64,000 nt of DNA from Methylorubrum rhodesianum (GTDB taxonomy: Bacteria; Pseudomonadota; Alphaproteobacteria; Rhizobiales; Beijerinckiaceae). Position 1 is the stretch's first letter, and each line of letters begins with the position of its first letter. A program made the translations under genes and the position numbers. The stretch spans positions 124,001 through 188,000 of the forward strand of contig NZ_JACHOS010000006.1 in the NCBI RefSeq assembly GCF_014199985.1, read 5' to 3'. The notes under the pieces were generated by a model. That model was not told the origin of the DNA. It saw only the letters and a program-made list of their open reading frames with translations, and ran no database searches. Positions 25,289-36,901 of this stretch are shown piece by piece.

Positions 25289-25893
25289 CAGACGAACCCG
25301 TCCCGGTCGTCCTTGATCGCCTGCCCTGCCTGGATGAGTTCGGCGAAGACGATCAGGAGAGCCGCGACCAGGAGGGCATAGAACGAGGAGGTGCGGAACC
25401 ACGCGAGATCCACCCCGTCTCCGACCGTCCGGACGACGACCTGCCCGATGATCGGAGCGGCGGCGTAGGCGACGAGCCCGAGTGCCATGCGGCGCAGGCG
25501 GGAGGCGTGCCCGGCGGCAAACAGCGCGCCGGCCGCGAGGTCGCGCAGCAGCGCGCGCAGATCGTAGAGCACGATCAGGACAGGCATCTGGGTGAGCGTG
25601 AAGTTGGCTCCATAGGCGAGGCGGGTCGGCCAGGGCAGTGCGCCGAAGGGGACGACGCCCGCGACACCCTCCGGCGGTGCTCCGATGTAGCCCGCACCGG
25701 GCGCCAGCCAGAGGAAGGCGCCCCGGAACATCAGGCCGAGGACGAGGATGGTCGTAGTGAAGACGGCACTCGCCACGAGGATCGCCGAAACGAGATGCGC
25801 TGCGCAACAGGCCCATCGCCGAAGGACGGGATAGTCATCGGGCTTCGGCTGGGCCTGCTCGTCCCGATGTAGCATGGCGATGACGTCTGGCAT
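25288..25893 (-). CDS. DUF2975-like membrane protein
   Basis: A 201-residue membrane protein with about four hydrophobic segments: [20 protein letters not shown], a helix near residue 100, [16 protein letters not shown], and [20 protein letters not shown]. The last segment, [19 protein letters not shown], matches the DUF2975 C-terminus. The ATG at 25893 has GGGAG 7 nt upstream. It is the first gene of a two-gene unit with the HTH regulator, a frequent pairing. The upstream 250 bp to 26143 holds AT-rich promoter-like DNA and no gene that I can support. Confidence 0.75.
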   Translation of the reverse strand: MPDVIAMLHRDEQAQPKPDDYPVLRRWACCAAHLVSAILVASAVFTTTILVLGLMFRGAFLWLAPGAGYIGAPPEGVAGVVPFGALPWPTRLAYGANFTLTQMPVLIVLYDLRALLRDLAAGALFAAGHASRLRRMALGLVAYAAAPIIGQVVVRTVGDGVDLAWFRTSSFYALLVAALLIVFAELIQAGQAIKDDRDGFV

Positions 25894-26143
25894 CCCGAAC
25901 TCCCGATGGAATCGAAATATCTCGGAAATTAATTTATGTAAAACGATAATTTTTTGGACCGCAGCCGCTGATCCGCAGTGGGAGGAATTGGATGGCAGAG
26001 GCGTCCGGAACCAATGCGGTCTCGAGCGTACGGCCTGGACCACGATGCGGATGCTGATCCCGGTCTTCGGCGGCCGGCTGATACGGCTTCCGTTCGACTG
26101 CTTCGGTCGCACCTACGTCATTGCTTCGGCACCCGTATATCGG

Positions 26144-26974
26144 TCACGCCGCCGTCTCCCGCGCCGCGGCCTCGGCCAGGGCCTCTCGAAACGCCGCCCA
26201 TTCCGCCGCGTCGATCGCAAGCGTCACCGCCGGCGGGCGCGGCAGCACGAGGGCGGCGGCGAGGTCGCCGGTGGCGAGGCTCAGGCCCCGGTACTGCGCG
26301 AAATGGGCGAAGGTGACACCGAGTCCCGTTGGTCCCGCCTCGACGCGGCCGACCGCCAGAAGATCGAGCGGCACGGTGAGGCCGCAGCGCAGGGCCTTGG
26401 ACAAGGCTTCTTTCAGGCACCACAGCCGCGTCAGCCGCTCGGCCTCCGGGCCTCCGAGATGGTCGGCGAGGAGGCGCCGCTCGTCCGCCGTGGTCTGACG
26501 CGTCAGCAGCGCGACGTTGTCCGGCCGGATCCGTTCCAGATCGACCCCCATCGGGCAGGCCTCGGGGAAGGCGAGAGCCACGGCGACCGCGCCGGCATGG
26601 GACAGGCTGATGCCGACATTTCCGATGCCGAGCCCGGACAGCACCGGCTGCTCCAGCACGCCGGGCCGGATCGCCAGGACCCGCGGGTCGAGATCGGGCC
26701 TGAGCGCGGCGAGGGCGCATTTGGCGGCGTAGCGCCCGACCAGCAGGCCGTGGCGGCGGCGGGCGTGGAGGCGGTCGGTGAGGAGCGCCTCCTCGTCCCC
26801 GTGGAGGAAGCCGCGGCGATGAGCATCGAGCCAGTCGAGCGGCGCGCTCGCCAGCGCCAGGGCGGCCTGCAGCGGCCCGGTCCGGGGCGCGTCGAGCCCG
26901 AGACGCAGGCTGCGCACCAGCGGCCGGTCGGTCCCCACTCCTGCCGCGCTTTCGGCGCTTTCCTCACCCGTCAT
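26144..26974 (-). CDS. 4'-phosphopantetheinyl transferase (Sfp type)
   Basis: This enzyme moves phosphopantetheine from CoA to carrier proteins of fatty acid, polyketide or peptide synthases. The 276-residue product has the family motifs: [27 protein letters not shown] with the Mg-binding Asp, and [19 protein letters not shown]. Length fits the Sfp/EntD class rather than AcpS. The ATG at 26974 (MTGEESAES) is divergent from the beta-lactamase gene 51 bp away. No carrier-protein gene is in the window, so the target is unknown. Confidence 0.87.
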   Translation of the reverse strand: MTGEESAESAAGVGTDRPLVRSLRLGLDAPRTGPLQAALALASAPLDWLDAHRRGFLHGDEEALLTDRLHARRRHGLLVGRYAAKCALAALRPDLDPRVLAIRPGVLEQPVLSGLGIGNVGISLSHAGAVAVALAFPEACPMGVDLERIRPDNVALLTRQTTADERRLLADHLGGPEAERLTRLWCLKEALSKALRCGLTVPLDLLAVGRVEAGPTGLGVTFAHFAQYRGLSLATGDLAAALVLPRPPAVTLAIDAAEWAAFREALAEAAARETAA

Positions 26975-27018
26975 GCCTACCCGCCTCGCCCGCATCAACC
27001 AGGAAGGAAACGCGCCAT

Positions 27019-27033
27019 TTTCGCAATGCGAAA
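27019..27033 (+). promoter_or_regulatory. Palindrome covering the start codon of the beta-lactamase gene
   Basis: TTTCGCAATGCGAAA pairs 6+6 bp with AAT in the centre, and the ATG (27026-27028) lies inside it. In mRNA a small hairpin would place the AUG at the loop/stem edge. The AGGAAGG ribosome site (27001-27007) is rather far upstream. Translational control or an operator are both possible. Confidence 0.3.
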
Positions 27034-28192
27034 GCCCGGACTTTTCGTCCTCGCCCTGAGCGGCCTGCTGTGCGGCTCCGCGCCCACGGCGGCGGATGAC
27101 GGTGCGTCCGCACGGATCGCCGAGGCCGTGGAGCGGGCCTACCGCCCGCCCCTGAAGGCGTACGATGTGCCCGGCCTCGCCGTCGCCGTGACGCGGGACG
27201 GGCGCTCCGCCGTCTTCACCTTCGGGCTTGCCGACCGGGACGGGCAGCGTCCGGTGACGCGGGACACGCTGTTCGAGATCGGCTCGGTCAGCAAGACCTT
27301 CACCGCGACGCTCGCCGCCTACGCGCAGGGGCTCGGCCGGCTCTCGCTCGAGGATGCACCGAGCCGGTTCCTGCCGGTGCTGCGGGGCAGCGCCCTCGAC
27401 CGGGTGAGCCTGCTCGAACTCGGCACCTACACCGCCGGCGGCCTGCCGCTGCAATTCCCCGACAGCGTGACCGACGCGGCGGCGATGACCGCCTATTTCC
27501 GGTATTGGCAGCCCTCCGCGCCGCCGGGCACTGAGCGACGCTACTCCAATCCGAGCCTCGGCCTGTTCGGAGCCGCCGCCGCGGCGGCCCTCGGCGGCGA
27601 TTTTTCGGAGTCGATACGGACCCGGCTGTTTCCGGAACTCGGACTGAAGAACTCGTTCGTCCGCGTGCCCGAGGCCGCGATGGGCCGCTACGCCTGGGGA
27701 TACGGCGAGGGCGAGCGGCCGATCCGCGTCAATCCGGGCGTTCTCGATGCCGAGGCCTACGGCGTCAAATCCAGCGCCGCCGACATGATCCGCTTCGTCG
27801 AGGCCAACATCGATCCCACCCGCCTCGATCCGCCGATGCGGCGGGCGGTCGAGGGCACCCATGTCGGGTATTTCCGAGTCGGCGCGATGGTGCAGGGCCT
27901 CGGCTGGGAGCAGTACCCCTATCCGGTCTCGCTGGAGCGTCTTCAGGCCGGCAATGCGCCGGCCATGACGCTGGAGGCGCAACCGGCCGCTCGGCTCGAT
28001 CCGCCGCAGGCGCCGAGCGGGCCGACGCTGTTCAACAAGACCGGCTCCACCAACGGCTTCGGCGCCTATGTCGCCTTCGTGCCGGAGCGGCGCATCGGCC
28101 TCGTCATGCTGGCCAACCGCGCCGTCCCGATCGCGGCGCGCATCGCCGCGGCCCACGCGGTGCTGGAGGCGCTGGCGGCGGAAGGCCCCTGA
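27026..28192 (+). CDS. ampC: Class C (AmpC-type) beta-lactamase
   Basis: A periplasmic serine beta-lactamase of 388 residues. The signal peptide is [20 protein letters not shown]. Active-site motifs are all present: SVSK (Ser64-x-x-Lys67 equivalent) in [21 protein letters not shown] (Tyr150 equivalent) in [11 protein letters not shown], and KTG (Lys315 equivalent) in [18 protein letters not shown]. The AmpC-specific [14 protein letters not shown] is also seen. No ampR lies beside it, so it is probably not inducible by the usual LysR switch. It is divergent from the phosphopantetheinyl transferase gene. Substrate spectrum cannot be read from sequence. Confidence 0.92.
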   Translation: MRKPGLFVLALSGLLCGSAPTAADDGASARIAEAVERAYRPPLKAYDVPGLAVAVTRDGRSAVFTFGLADRDGQRPVTRDTLFEIGSVSKTFTATLAAYAQGLGRLSLEDAPSRFLPVLRGSALDRVSLLELGTYTAGGLPLQFPDSVTDAAAMTAYFRYWQPSAPPGTERRYSNPSLGLFGAAAAAALGGDFSESIRTRLFPELGLKNSFVRVPEAAMGRYAWGYGEGERPIRVNPGVLDAEAYGVKSSAADMIRFVEANIDPTRLDPPMRRAVEGTHVGYFRVGAMVQGLGWEQYPYPVSLERLQAGNAPAMTLEAQPAARLDPPQAPSGPTLFNKTGSTNGFGAYVAFVPERRIGLVMLANRAVPIAARIAAAHAVLEALAAEGP

Positions 28193-28196
28193 CGCC

Positions 28197-28607
28197 TCAG
28201 CGCTCCCGATCGGTGCGGAAGGCGTGCGGCACCCGCGCCATGCCGACGGCCTCGTAATAGCCCTCGATGCCGGGCGCGGCGGTGAGCAGCAGCGAGGTCT
28301 CGGGGCCGGCCGCCGCCCGCGTCTCGGCGATGAGGCGCCGGCCGATGCCGAGACCCTGGCAGTCGCGGGCGACCGCGAGATCGGAGAGATAGGCGCAGAA
28401 GGCGAAGTCGGTGAGCGTGCGCGCCACGCCGACGAGGCGCCCGCCGCGCCGGGCGGTAACGATCAGGTCGGCCGCCCGCAGCATCCGGTCGAGCCGCTCG
28501 AGATACTCGGCCGGCCGCCGCGGTGCGAGGCCGGATTCGACGAGGACACCTTGAAAGGTCTCCGCGTCGAGATCCGGCTCCCGCCCGTAGACGATCGCGT
28601 CGCCCAC
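28197..28607 (-). CDS. GNAT family N-acetyltransferase
   Basis: A 136-residue acetyltransferase with the acetyl-CoA motif A region LSDLAVARDCQGLGIGRRLI (Q/RxxGxG/A) and a C-terminal TAAPGIEGYYEAVGMARVP. The likely start is a GTG at 28607, one base after the secA stop, giving VGDAIVYGREPDLD. It is therefore probably translated by coupling behind secA. The acceptor substrate is unknown. It is convergent with ampC, with only 4 bp between stops. Confidence 0.82.
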   Translation of the reverse strand: MGDAIVYGREPDLDAETFQGVLVESGLAPRRPAEYLERLDRMLRAADLIVTARRGGRLVGVARTLTDFAFCAYLSDLAVARDCQGLGIGRRLIAETRAAAGPETSLLLTAAPGIEGYYEAVGMARVPHAFRTDRER

Positions 28608-28608
28608 T

Positions 28609-31515
<2,907 letters not shown>

Positions 31516-31801
31516 CGTGAACCTGCGGTCGTGAGGTCGTCGCGGGCGGCATGTCATGGCGCCGCCGGCCTGCATTGGGCGGGCTTATAGAGGTAAATAT
31601 CCGCAGGCGCATCCGGTAGTGCCGAGGCGCGGTCACGAGAGCGCGCGGCCATCAAGGCCACGCTTGCCTTTGCCCCCGGGAGGTTCCACCTGTGTCGCGC
31701 TTCGCGGCACCCGCCGCATCCCGACGAGCCCCGCGCGGGACCAAGCCGGACGGCATGATGGCCGGCCCCGCGGGGACGACGCCCAAGGAACGACGCTTCC
31801 G

Positions 31802-32704
31802 ATGCCGATTCCGTTCTCCCTCCGGCGCGCGAGCGCCCTCGCGCTGATCCTCGCCCTGCCCGGTACGGCCCTGGCCCAGGCACCCGCCGGCCAGAAGGCG
31901 CCCGGCACACCCGCGCCGGTCTCGGCGGCGGTTCCGCCGGAAACGGTGGTGGCGCGGGTCAACGGCCAGGCGATCACCGCCGCCGACCTCGCCCTCGCGG
32001 GCGAGGATCCGGCCCTGTCGCTGCCGGGCGTCGATGAGGGCGCCAAGCAGAACCTGCTGGTCGATTACATGATCGATCTCAAGGTCGGCGCTCAGGCGGC
32101 CGAGGCCGCCAAGGTCGGCGACAGCCCCGAATTCAAGCGCAAGCTCGCCTATTTCCGCGACAAGCTCCTGCTCGACGACTACCTCGAGCGCGAGGCCAAG
32201 AAGGCGGTGACGCCCGAGGCCGCCAAGGCGCTCTACGACCAAACCGTGAAGTCGATGAAGCCGGAGGAGGAGGTGCGGGCCCGTCACATCCTCGTGGAAA
32301 GCGAGGACGAGGCGAAGAAGATCGCCGCGCGCGTCAAGGGCGGCGAGGATTTCGCCAAGATCGCGGGCGAGGTCTCGAAGGATCCGGGTTCCAAGACCGA
32401 GGGCGGCGATCTCGGCTGGTTCACCCAGGAGCGGATGGTGAAGCCGTTCGCCGACGCCGCCTTCAAGCTCGCCCCCGGCCAGGTCTCCGATCCGGTCAAG
32501 ACCCAGTTCGGCTGGCACGTGCTGCGCGTCGAGGAGAAGCGGACCAAGCCGGTGCCGACCTTCGACGAGATGAAGGAGCAGATTGACCAGTACCTCACCC
32601 GCAAGGCGCAGCAGGACACCATCGTCAAGCTGCGTGAAGCGGCCAAGGTCGAACGGTCCGGCAGCAGCGGCAGCCCTGCTTCCGGCGACGCGAAGAAGCC
32701 CTGA
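31802..32704 (+). CDS. Periplasmic parvulin-type peptidyl-prolyl isomerase
   Basis: A 300-residue exported folding factor of the PpiC/SurA type. The signal peptide SALALILALPGTALAQAPA is followed by a Pro/Ala linker. A SurA-like helical N-domain follows (residues ~45-150). The parvulin domain runs from VRARHILVESEDEAKKIAA through SKDPGSKTEGGDLGWFTQER to TQFGWHVLRVEEKR. The ATG at 31802 lies after AAGGAA. It is divergent from secA across 286 bp that contain no gene, a sensible pairing of export and periplasmic folding. Confidence 0.9.
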   Translation: MPIPFSLRRASALALILALPGTALAQAPAGQKAPGTPAPVSAAVPPETVVARVNGQAITAADLALAGEDPALSLPGVDEGAKQNLLVDYMIDLKVGAQAAEAAKVGDSPEFKRKLAYFRDKLLLDDYLEREAKKAVTPEAAKALYDQTVKSMKPEEEVRARHILVESEDEAKKIAARVKGGEDFAKIAGEVSKDPGSKTEGGDLGWFTQERMVKPFADAAFKLAPGQVSDPVKTQFGWHVLRVEEKRTKPVPTFDEMKEQIDQYLTRKAQQDTIVKLREAAKVERSGSSGSPASGDAKKP

Positions 32705-32752
32705 GGCGGCTTTCGGGCGGCAAGATATGCTCCTGTAGCATGACTGAGCGGC

Positions 32753-32774
32753 GGTATCTGGTATACCAGATACC
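32753..32774. promoter_or_regulatory. 22-bp perfect palindrome (GntR-like operator)
   Basis: GGTATCTGGTATACCAGATACC reads identically on both strands with no spacer. Its core TGGTATACCA resembles sites of GntR/FadR-type regulators. It lies 48 bp after the parvulin stop and 53 bp before a small-protein ATG. Chance occurrence of a 22-bp perfect palindrome is unlikely. The binding protein is unknown. Confidence 0.65.
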
Positions 32775-32778
32775 AACG

Positions 32779-32804
32779 TGCGATGCGATATAGGCTGCAT
32801 CGCA
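32779..32804 (+). promoter_or_regulatory. Leader hairpin before the small membrane protein
   Basis: TGCGATGC (32779-32786) and GCATCGCA (32797-32804) pair over 8 bp with a 10-nt loop. It follows the 22-bp palindrome directly and precedes the ATG at 32828. It may be an mRNA leader structure or a second operator; function unknown. Confidence 0.35.
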
Positions 32805-32827
32805 ACGCAGCAACGGACCTGCCCGCC

Positions 32828-33037
32828 ATGATCGCCCTCATCGTTCTCGCCGCCGCCCTTGCCAACGTGACCTTCGTCGTGATGCTGGCCGAGCGCTTCG
32901 GCACCGAGGGCGGCGTGCATGCCTCGGCCGGTGAACTGACCAGCCTCCAGGCCTCCGGCCGCGCGGCCGCATCGGCCAGCACCGTCAGGATGGCCAACGA
33001 GAACGCCGCCGCCGCCGCGGCCAGGATCGCCGCCTGA
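32828..33037 (+). CDS. Small hypothetical membrane protein
   Basis: A 69-residue product with one N-terminal hydrophobic helix, MIALIVLAAALANVTFVVML, then an Ala-rich soluble tail (SGRAAASASTVRMANENAAA). I recognise no family. Support for coding is the hydrophobic segment, the clean open frame and the strong palindrome upstream. The ribosome site is weak (ACGGA). An earlier in-frame ATG at 32783 lies inside the leader hairpin and is less likely. The following 220 bp to 33257 holds no gene; CCGCCC/GGGCGG near 33068-33096 may be a weak terminator. Confidence 0.4.
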   Translation: MIALIVLAAALANVTFVVMLAERFGTEGGVHASAGELTSLQASGRAAASASTVRMANENAAAAAARIAA

Positions 33038-33257
33038 CATTCTTCCCGCTCGGGACGATCGGAACCGCCCTCGCGCCACCCGGCCGGGGGCGGCTTCGTT
33101 TTGGGCGAACGGCCGGAGCGCAATCGGCCGACGCGCCCGGCCGGAGGGCGGCTGCGGGCGGGAAGCCGTCACCGGATCGCCGCTCGCCATCGACTCTCGG
33201 CCTCGCGCCGATCCCGGCGGTCAGGCGGCCTCCGGGGTCCCTCGGCGGGCGATCGGT

Positions 33258-35276
33258 TCAGGCCGGACCATAGGTCCCATCCCGCCCGAACAGGCGGTGC
33301 CACAGGCCCTGGGCGATGGCCGATTTGTCGATGTCACGGATGTCCTGCGAGTACTGGCCCGTGTAGAGCCGGACGATCATCGCGTCGCGGCACTCGCCCG
33401 CGAGAGCGTAGGAGAAGCGGACGCAGACCGGTTTGCGCCGCCTGACGGACGTCACGTCCTCGACCCGGGCCTCGATGTGCGGGAAATGCTCCATCTCGAT
33501 CCGGATCCGGTCACCGGGGCGCAGGCCGGGATCGGTCGGGAACGACGCGACGCCCCGATCGAGGGACAGGCTGACGATCCGCGCATCCAGACTCCGGTCC
33601 CCGGCGGCGACGCGGGCGGGCTCGTCGGTCGCGAAACTGTCGAGGAGCGGACGTGACTTCTCGAAGCAGATCAGGGCCGCGACCAGGAGGACGAGGATGT
33701 TGAGGGCGGCCCAGTAGGCCGAGACCAGCGAGAACTCGCCCTCACCGATGCGGGACCATTCCGGCACGATGTTGATGATGAGGCCGAGTGCCGTGACGGC
33801 GATCCAGAAGGCGATCGAGAAGAAGGTGTAGGCGTCGAAGGCGTTCTCCTCGTTGCCGCTGCCCTTCGGCGTCACGCGAAACGGCACGCCGAACGGCTTG
33901 ATCACGCTGGAGATCACCACGGGGAGCATGCGGAAGGTCGCGAAGGTGCCCACCGCGCTCGACACCAGCGGCAGGTAGCGCGTCGGCGTCAGCCATCCCA
34001 TCAGCAGGAAGTAGGCCGTGAGCACCGGCAGCTGATAGATGACGATGTCCTGCGAGCCGGTGAAGTACAGCGGTGCCGCGCCGGTCCAGAGATAGACGGC
34101 CGGCACCACGAGGATCACGAACCGTGTCGTGTACTGCATCAGCCACGACAGCGGCAGGAACATCACCCGCTGGAACAGGTTCAGGCCCGGCCCGCGCAGG
34201 GGGCCGTTATGCAGGTAGATCGTCTGGATGCCGCCGCGGCACCAGCGGCCCCGCTGGACGAAGTATCCCTTCAGGTTCTCCGCCGCGAGACCCATCGAGA
34301 GGCGCTCGTTCAGGTAACGGGTCTTGTAGCCCTTGTTGAGCATGGCGAGGGTCGTGAGCAGATCCTCGGTGATCGAATCGTGGGGGAAGCCGCCGATCAC
34401 GTCGAGGGCCGCGCGGCGGGCGATCGAGCAGGAGCCGCAGCAGAAGCTCACGTCCCAGGCATCGCGGCTCGCGGCCATCTCGTCGAAGAACAGCCGCTGC
34501 TCGTCGGGCCAGACCTTTTCGAGCGCGAGGTTCGACTGGACCGGATCCTTGTTGAAGAAGTGCTGCGGGGTCTGAACGATGCCGATCGTCGGATCGGTGA
34601 AGAAGGGCAACGTGCGGCGCAGGAAGTTGCGGTAGGGAACGAAATCCGCATCGAAGATTGCGATGAAATCGCCCGATGAGACTTTGAGGCCGTTGTTCAT
34701 ATTGCCGGCCTTGGCGTGGGAATTGTCCGGACGGGTGACGTGGATCGCGCCTTTCTCCTCGCAATACTTCTTCAGCCAGTCGCGTCGCTTGTCGTCGAGG
34801 ACGTAGACCTTGAATTTGTCCCGCGGGTAATCGAGCGCCAGAGCGCCGACGATGGTCCGTTCCAGGACGTCGAGCGGCTCGTTGTAGGTCGGGATGAAGA
34901 CGTCGACCGTCGGCAGTTGCGCCTCCGGGCGCGCGAAGAAAGCCCGCTCCAACCGGCTCGCCTCGGTGCTCCGATCGACCGAACGGCTCATCACCACGAG
35001 GAAGAGCAGGATATCGGCGAAGGCGCCGAGCTCCACGCAGAAGACCGTCCAGGTCCAGATGAAGGCGAAGCTGCCGTCGACGGGATGCGGCAGCACGGTG
35101 TGAAAGAAGCGCCAGAGGAGATACCGCATGGCCACCGCGAGAACGAAGGCGCAGGCGATGCTCCGGGCCCAGGTCTTTTCCCGGGGCCAGTTCGTCACGA
35201 AGATGTAGAAAAAAGCTCCGACGAGGCAGGTCGGAGCGAGGGGAGCGAGGTCCAGCTCTAGGAGATACTGAACCAC
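33258..35276 (-). CDS. bgsA: BgsA/BcsA-like processive glycosyltransferase (GT2) with PilZ-like tail
   Basis: A 672-residue inner-membrane polysaccharide synthase. GT2 catalytic motifs are VLDDKRRD (Asp161/162), FDADF (Asp209-211, DxD), SITEDLL (TED at 303-305) and QRGRW (341-345). FCCGSC matches the FxCGS element of synthases. Membrane segments flank the GT domain (two to three before, about five after). The C-terminal ~110 residues look PilZ-like, but the c-di-GMP motifs RxxxR and D/NxSxxG are not intact. It follows an HlyD-like gene with a 19-bp overlap (GTG start at 35276). This pair resembles Sinorhizobium meliloti BgsB-BgsA, which makes a c-di-GMP-activated mixed-linkage beta-glucan. 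Cellulose or another beta-glycan is the alternative. Confidence 0.75.
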   Translation of the reverse strand: MVQYLLELDLAPLAPTCLVGAFFYIFVTNWPREKTWARSIACAFVLAVAMRYLLWRFFHTVLPHPVDGSFAFIWTWTVFCVELGAFADILLFLVVMSRSVDRSTEASRLERAFFARPEAQLPTVDVFIPTYNEPLDVLERTIVGALALDYPRDKFKVYVLDDKRRDWLKKYCEEKGAIHVTRPDNSHAKAGNMNNGLKVSSGDFIAIFDADFVPYRNFLRRTLPFFTDPTIGIVQTPQHFFNKDPVQSNLALEKVWPDEQRLFFDEMAASRDAWDVSFCCGSCSIARRAALDVIGGFPHDSITEDLLTTLAMLNKGYKTRYLNERLSMGLAAENLKGYFVQRGRWCRGGIQTIYLHNGPLRGPGLNLFQRVMFLPLSWLMQYTTRFVILVVPAVYLWTGAAPLYFTGSQDIVIYQLPVLTAYFLLMGWLTPTRYLPLVSSAVGTFATFRMLPVVISSVIKPFGVPFRVTPKGSGNEENAFDAYTFFSIAFWIAVTALGLIINIVPEWSRIGEGEFSLVSAYWAALNILVLLVAALICFEKSRPLLDSFATDEPARVAAGDRSLDARIVSLSLDRGVASFPTDPGLRPGDRIRIEMEHFPHIEARVEDVTSVRRRKPVCVRFSYALAGECRDAMIVRLYTGQYSQDIRDIDKSAIAQGLWHRLFGRDGTYGPA

Positions 35277-36493
35277 AGGCTCTTCATCCAGTTGACGAAC
35301 GGCAGGGTTGCTGCGGATCGCGCGAACCGTACTTGTACGGTGCGTCCGACATGGCAGAAGTTCTCGTAGTCGGTCTGCATCGCGTTCTGCTCGAGGACCA
35401 GCCGGATGCGCGCATTCTTACCTCTGCTCTTCGGCGGGACGGCTGCAAGCGTCACCTCCTCCACGGCCGCACTCGACCCACGCACGGAGTTCACGCGTCC
35501 GGCGATCACGTCCGAGGTTCCGAGGAGCCGGACCTCAGCGGGATCACCCGGCTTGATCTGATCGTAATCGACCTCATCGAGCAGGATGTCGACGAAGAGG
35601 TCCCGGCAATCGAGCAGGCGAAGCAGTTCGTTGCCGACAACCACATTCGAGCCACCGACGACGTTGTTGCGCCAGATCACGCCCCGAAACGGGAGCGTAA
35701 TGGAGGCGCTCGACAGCCTGTCGTTGCGAGCGCGTTCGATGAAAAGCTGTTTTTCCAAGAGTTGGATACGCGCCCGTTCGATCTTGGCCTGCGCCTCCAC
35801 ATTGGCGAGCTGGATCGCAACCTCGTCTCCACGCTGTTGTGAGTACGGTACATCGTTGCGGCCCTCGCCCACGAAGGTGCCGCGCTTCAGCGCATCGAGC
35901 TGCTGATGGAGCCTGTCGAGTTCGGCTTTGGCGATCGTGCCCTCGTTGCCTGAGGCGACGGCTGCGGCCCGCGCCGCCTCGACCGAGCTGTTGGCGACCA
36001 CACCTGTGGCCCCCAGCGTCTGCTTGCGGCTGAGGTCGGCCTCGGCGGAGACACGGTTGGCCTGAGCCGTGCTGATCCGCTGCTGGCGGATGATGATCTC
36101 CTGCTGGATGCTCTGCAGGCTCGCCTTCTGATAGTCGCCGAGTCGCGCGGAGAGCTCCTTCTTGAGAGCCGTGAGCTGACCGATCTGCCCGTCCAGCGCC
36201 TTCAGGCGCTCCCGGGCCGCGCCGAGATCGGCATCGAGCTGCGCCTCCGCCGTGCGGGCGATGCGATCGTTCGTGATCTGGAAGAGCTCCGCGTCCTCGG
36301 GGAGCGCGGTCCCGACCTTGGGAGGCGTGTCGGAAACGACACCCTCGATCGGCGCCGACAGCACGGCGAAGCGCGCGTTCACGGTGCCATCGAGGCTAGT
36401 ATAGCCTGTGAGGCCCGGCAGCATCACGACGATGGCGGTGGATAGAAGTGTCAGACCGACAAGGATGCGAACAGCACGCGTGTTCCAAAACAT
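35258..36493 (-). CDS. bgsB: HlyD-like periplasmic adaptor protein (BgsB-like)
   Basis: A 411-residue membrane-fusion-type protein. One N-terminal helix (ILVGLTLLSTAIVVMLPGLT) anchors it. The barrel/lipoyl part (NARFAVLSAPIEGVV) is followed by a long coiled-coil hairpin (about residues 80-270, rich in Gln, Ala and Arg), then SITLPFRGVIWRNNVVGGSN and RTVQVRFARSAATLPF. It should span the periplasm and help export or synthesis of the glucan made by the downstream GT2 protein, as in BgsB-BgsA or Alg44-Alg8. No outer-membrane partner is in the window. The 408-bp gap upstream (36494-36901) holds no gene; ATCGTACGAT at 36618-36627 and AT-rich DNA may be promoter elements. Confidence 0.75.
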   Translation of the reverse strand: MFWNTRAVRILVGLTLLSTAIVVMLPGLTGYTSLDGTVNARFAVLSAPIEGVVSDTPPKVGTALPEDAELFQITNDRIARTAEAQLDADLGAARERLKALDGQIGQLTALKKELSARLGDYQKASLQSIQQEIIIRQQRISTAQANRVSAEADLSRKQTLGATGVVANSSVEAARAAAVASGNEGTIAKAELDRLHQQLDALKRGTFVGEGRNDVPYSQQRGDEVAIQLANVEAQAKIERARIQLLEKQLFIERARNDRLSSASITLPFRGVIWRNNVVGGSNVVVGNELLRLLDCRDLFVDILLDEVDYDQIKPGDPAEVRLLGTSDVIAGRVNSVRGSSAAVEEVTLAAVPPKSRGKNARIRLVLEQNAMQTDYENFCHVGRTVQVRFARSAATLPFVNWMKSLWFSIS

Positions 36494-36901
36494 GCCCCAT
36501 CATCCTGATACGGCGTCTCGGCGCCTTGTTGATTCAGGCCGTGAGCTCAAGCGCGTGAAATGAATTGCTTGGCGCTCAACCGCGAAAACGCTTCGAGAGC
36601 CGTAACGGATCCTTGAGATCGTACGATGGTTGTATTTTTCTTAACGATATTGCCGAGCTTTTAATCGCGACGAAACCGCGCTCGGGCCCGCGCCGCCGGA
36701 GCGTATCGTCCAGCCGTCGACGACACGGCCCTGGGATCCTGCCGCGGTCCGCCCGGCGGACTCCCGGAGCCGCGGAGCGGATGGGCGGCGTCCGGCCTCG
36801 GCGGTGAAGCGGAAGAGCCGGTCAGATGGCCGGCAGGCAGACCCTGTGACGGCCCGTTCAGGCTCGGAAGCGAGCCCTGGCATCGTCGCGATGAGCCGAT
36901 G

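Noticed and set aside
25894..26143. Possible small gene in the gap before the phosphopantetheinyl transferase stop
   Set aside because: Short frames exist on both strands, but none has a ribosome site or recognisable sequence.
26144..28156. Long minus-strand frame joining the phosphopantetheinyl transferase with sequence antisense to ampC
   Set aside because: Only the part below 26974 has family motifs; the upstream extension is the shadow of ampC.
33258..35276. Calling the GT2 gene bcsA (cellulose synthase)
   Set aside because: No bcsB, bcsZ or bcsC is nearby, the partner is an HlyD-like adaptor, and the PilZ c-di-GMP motifs are not intact.
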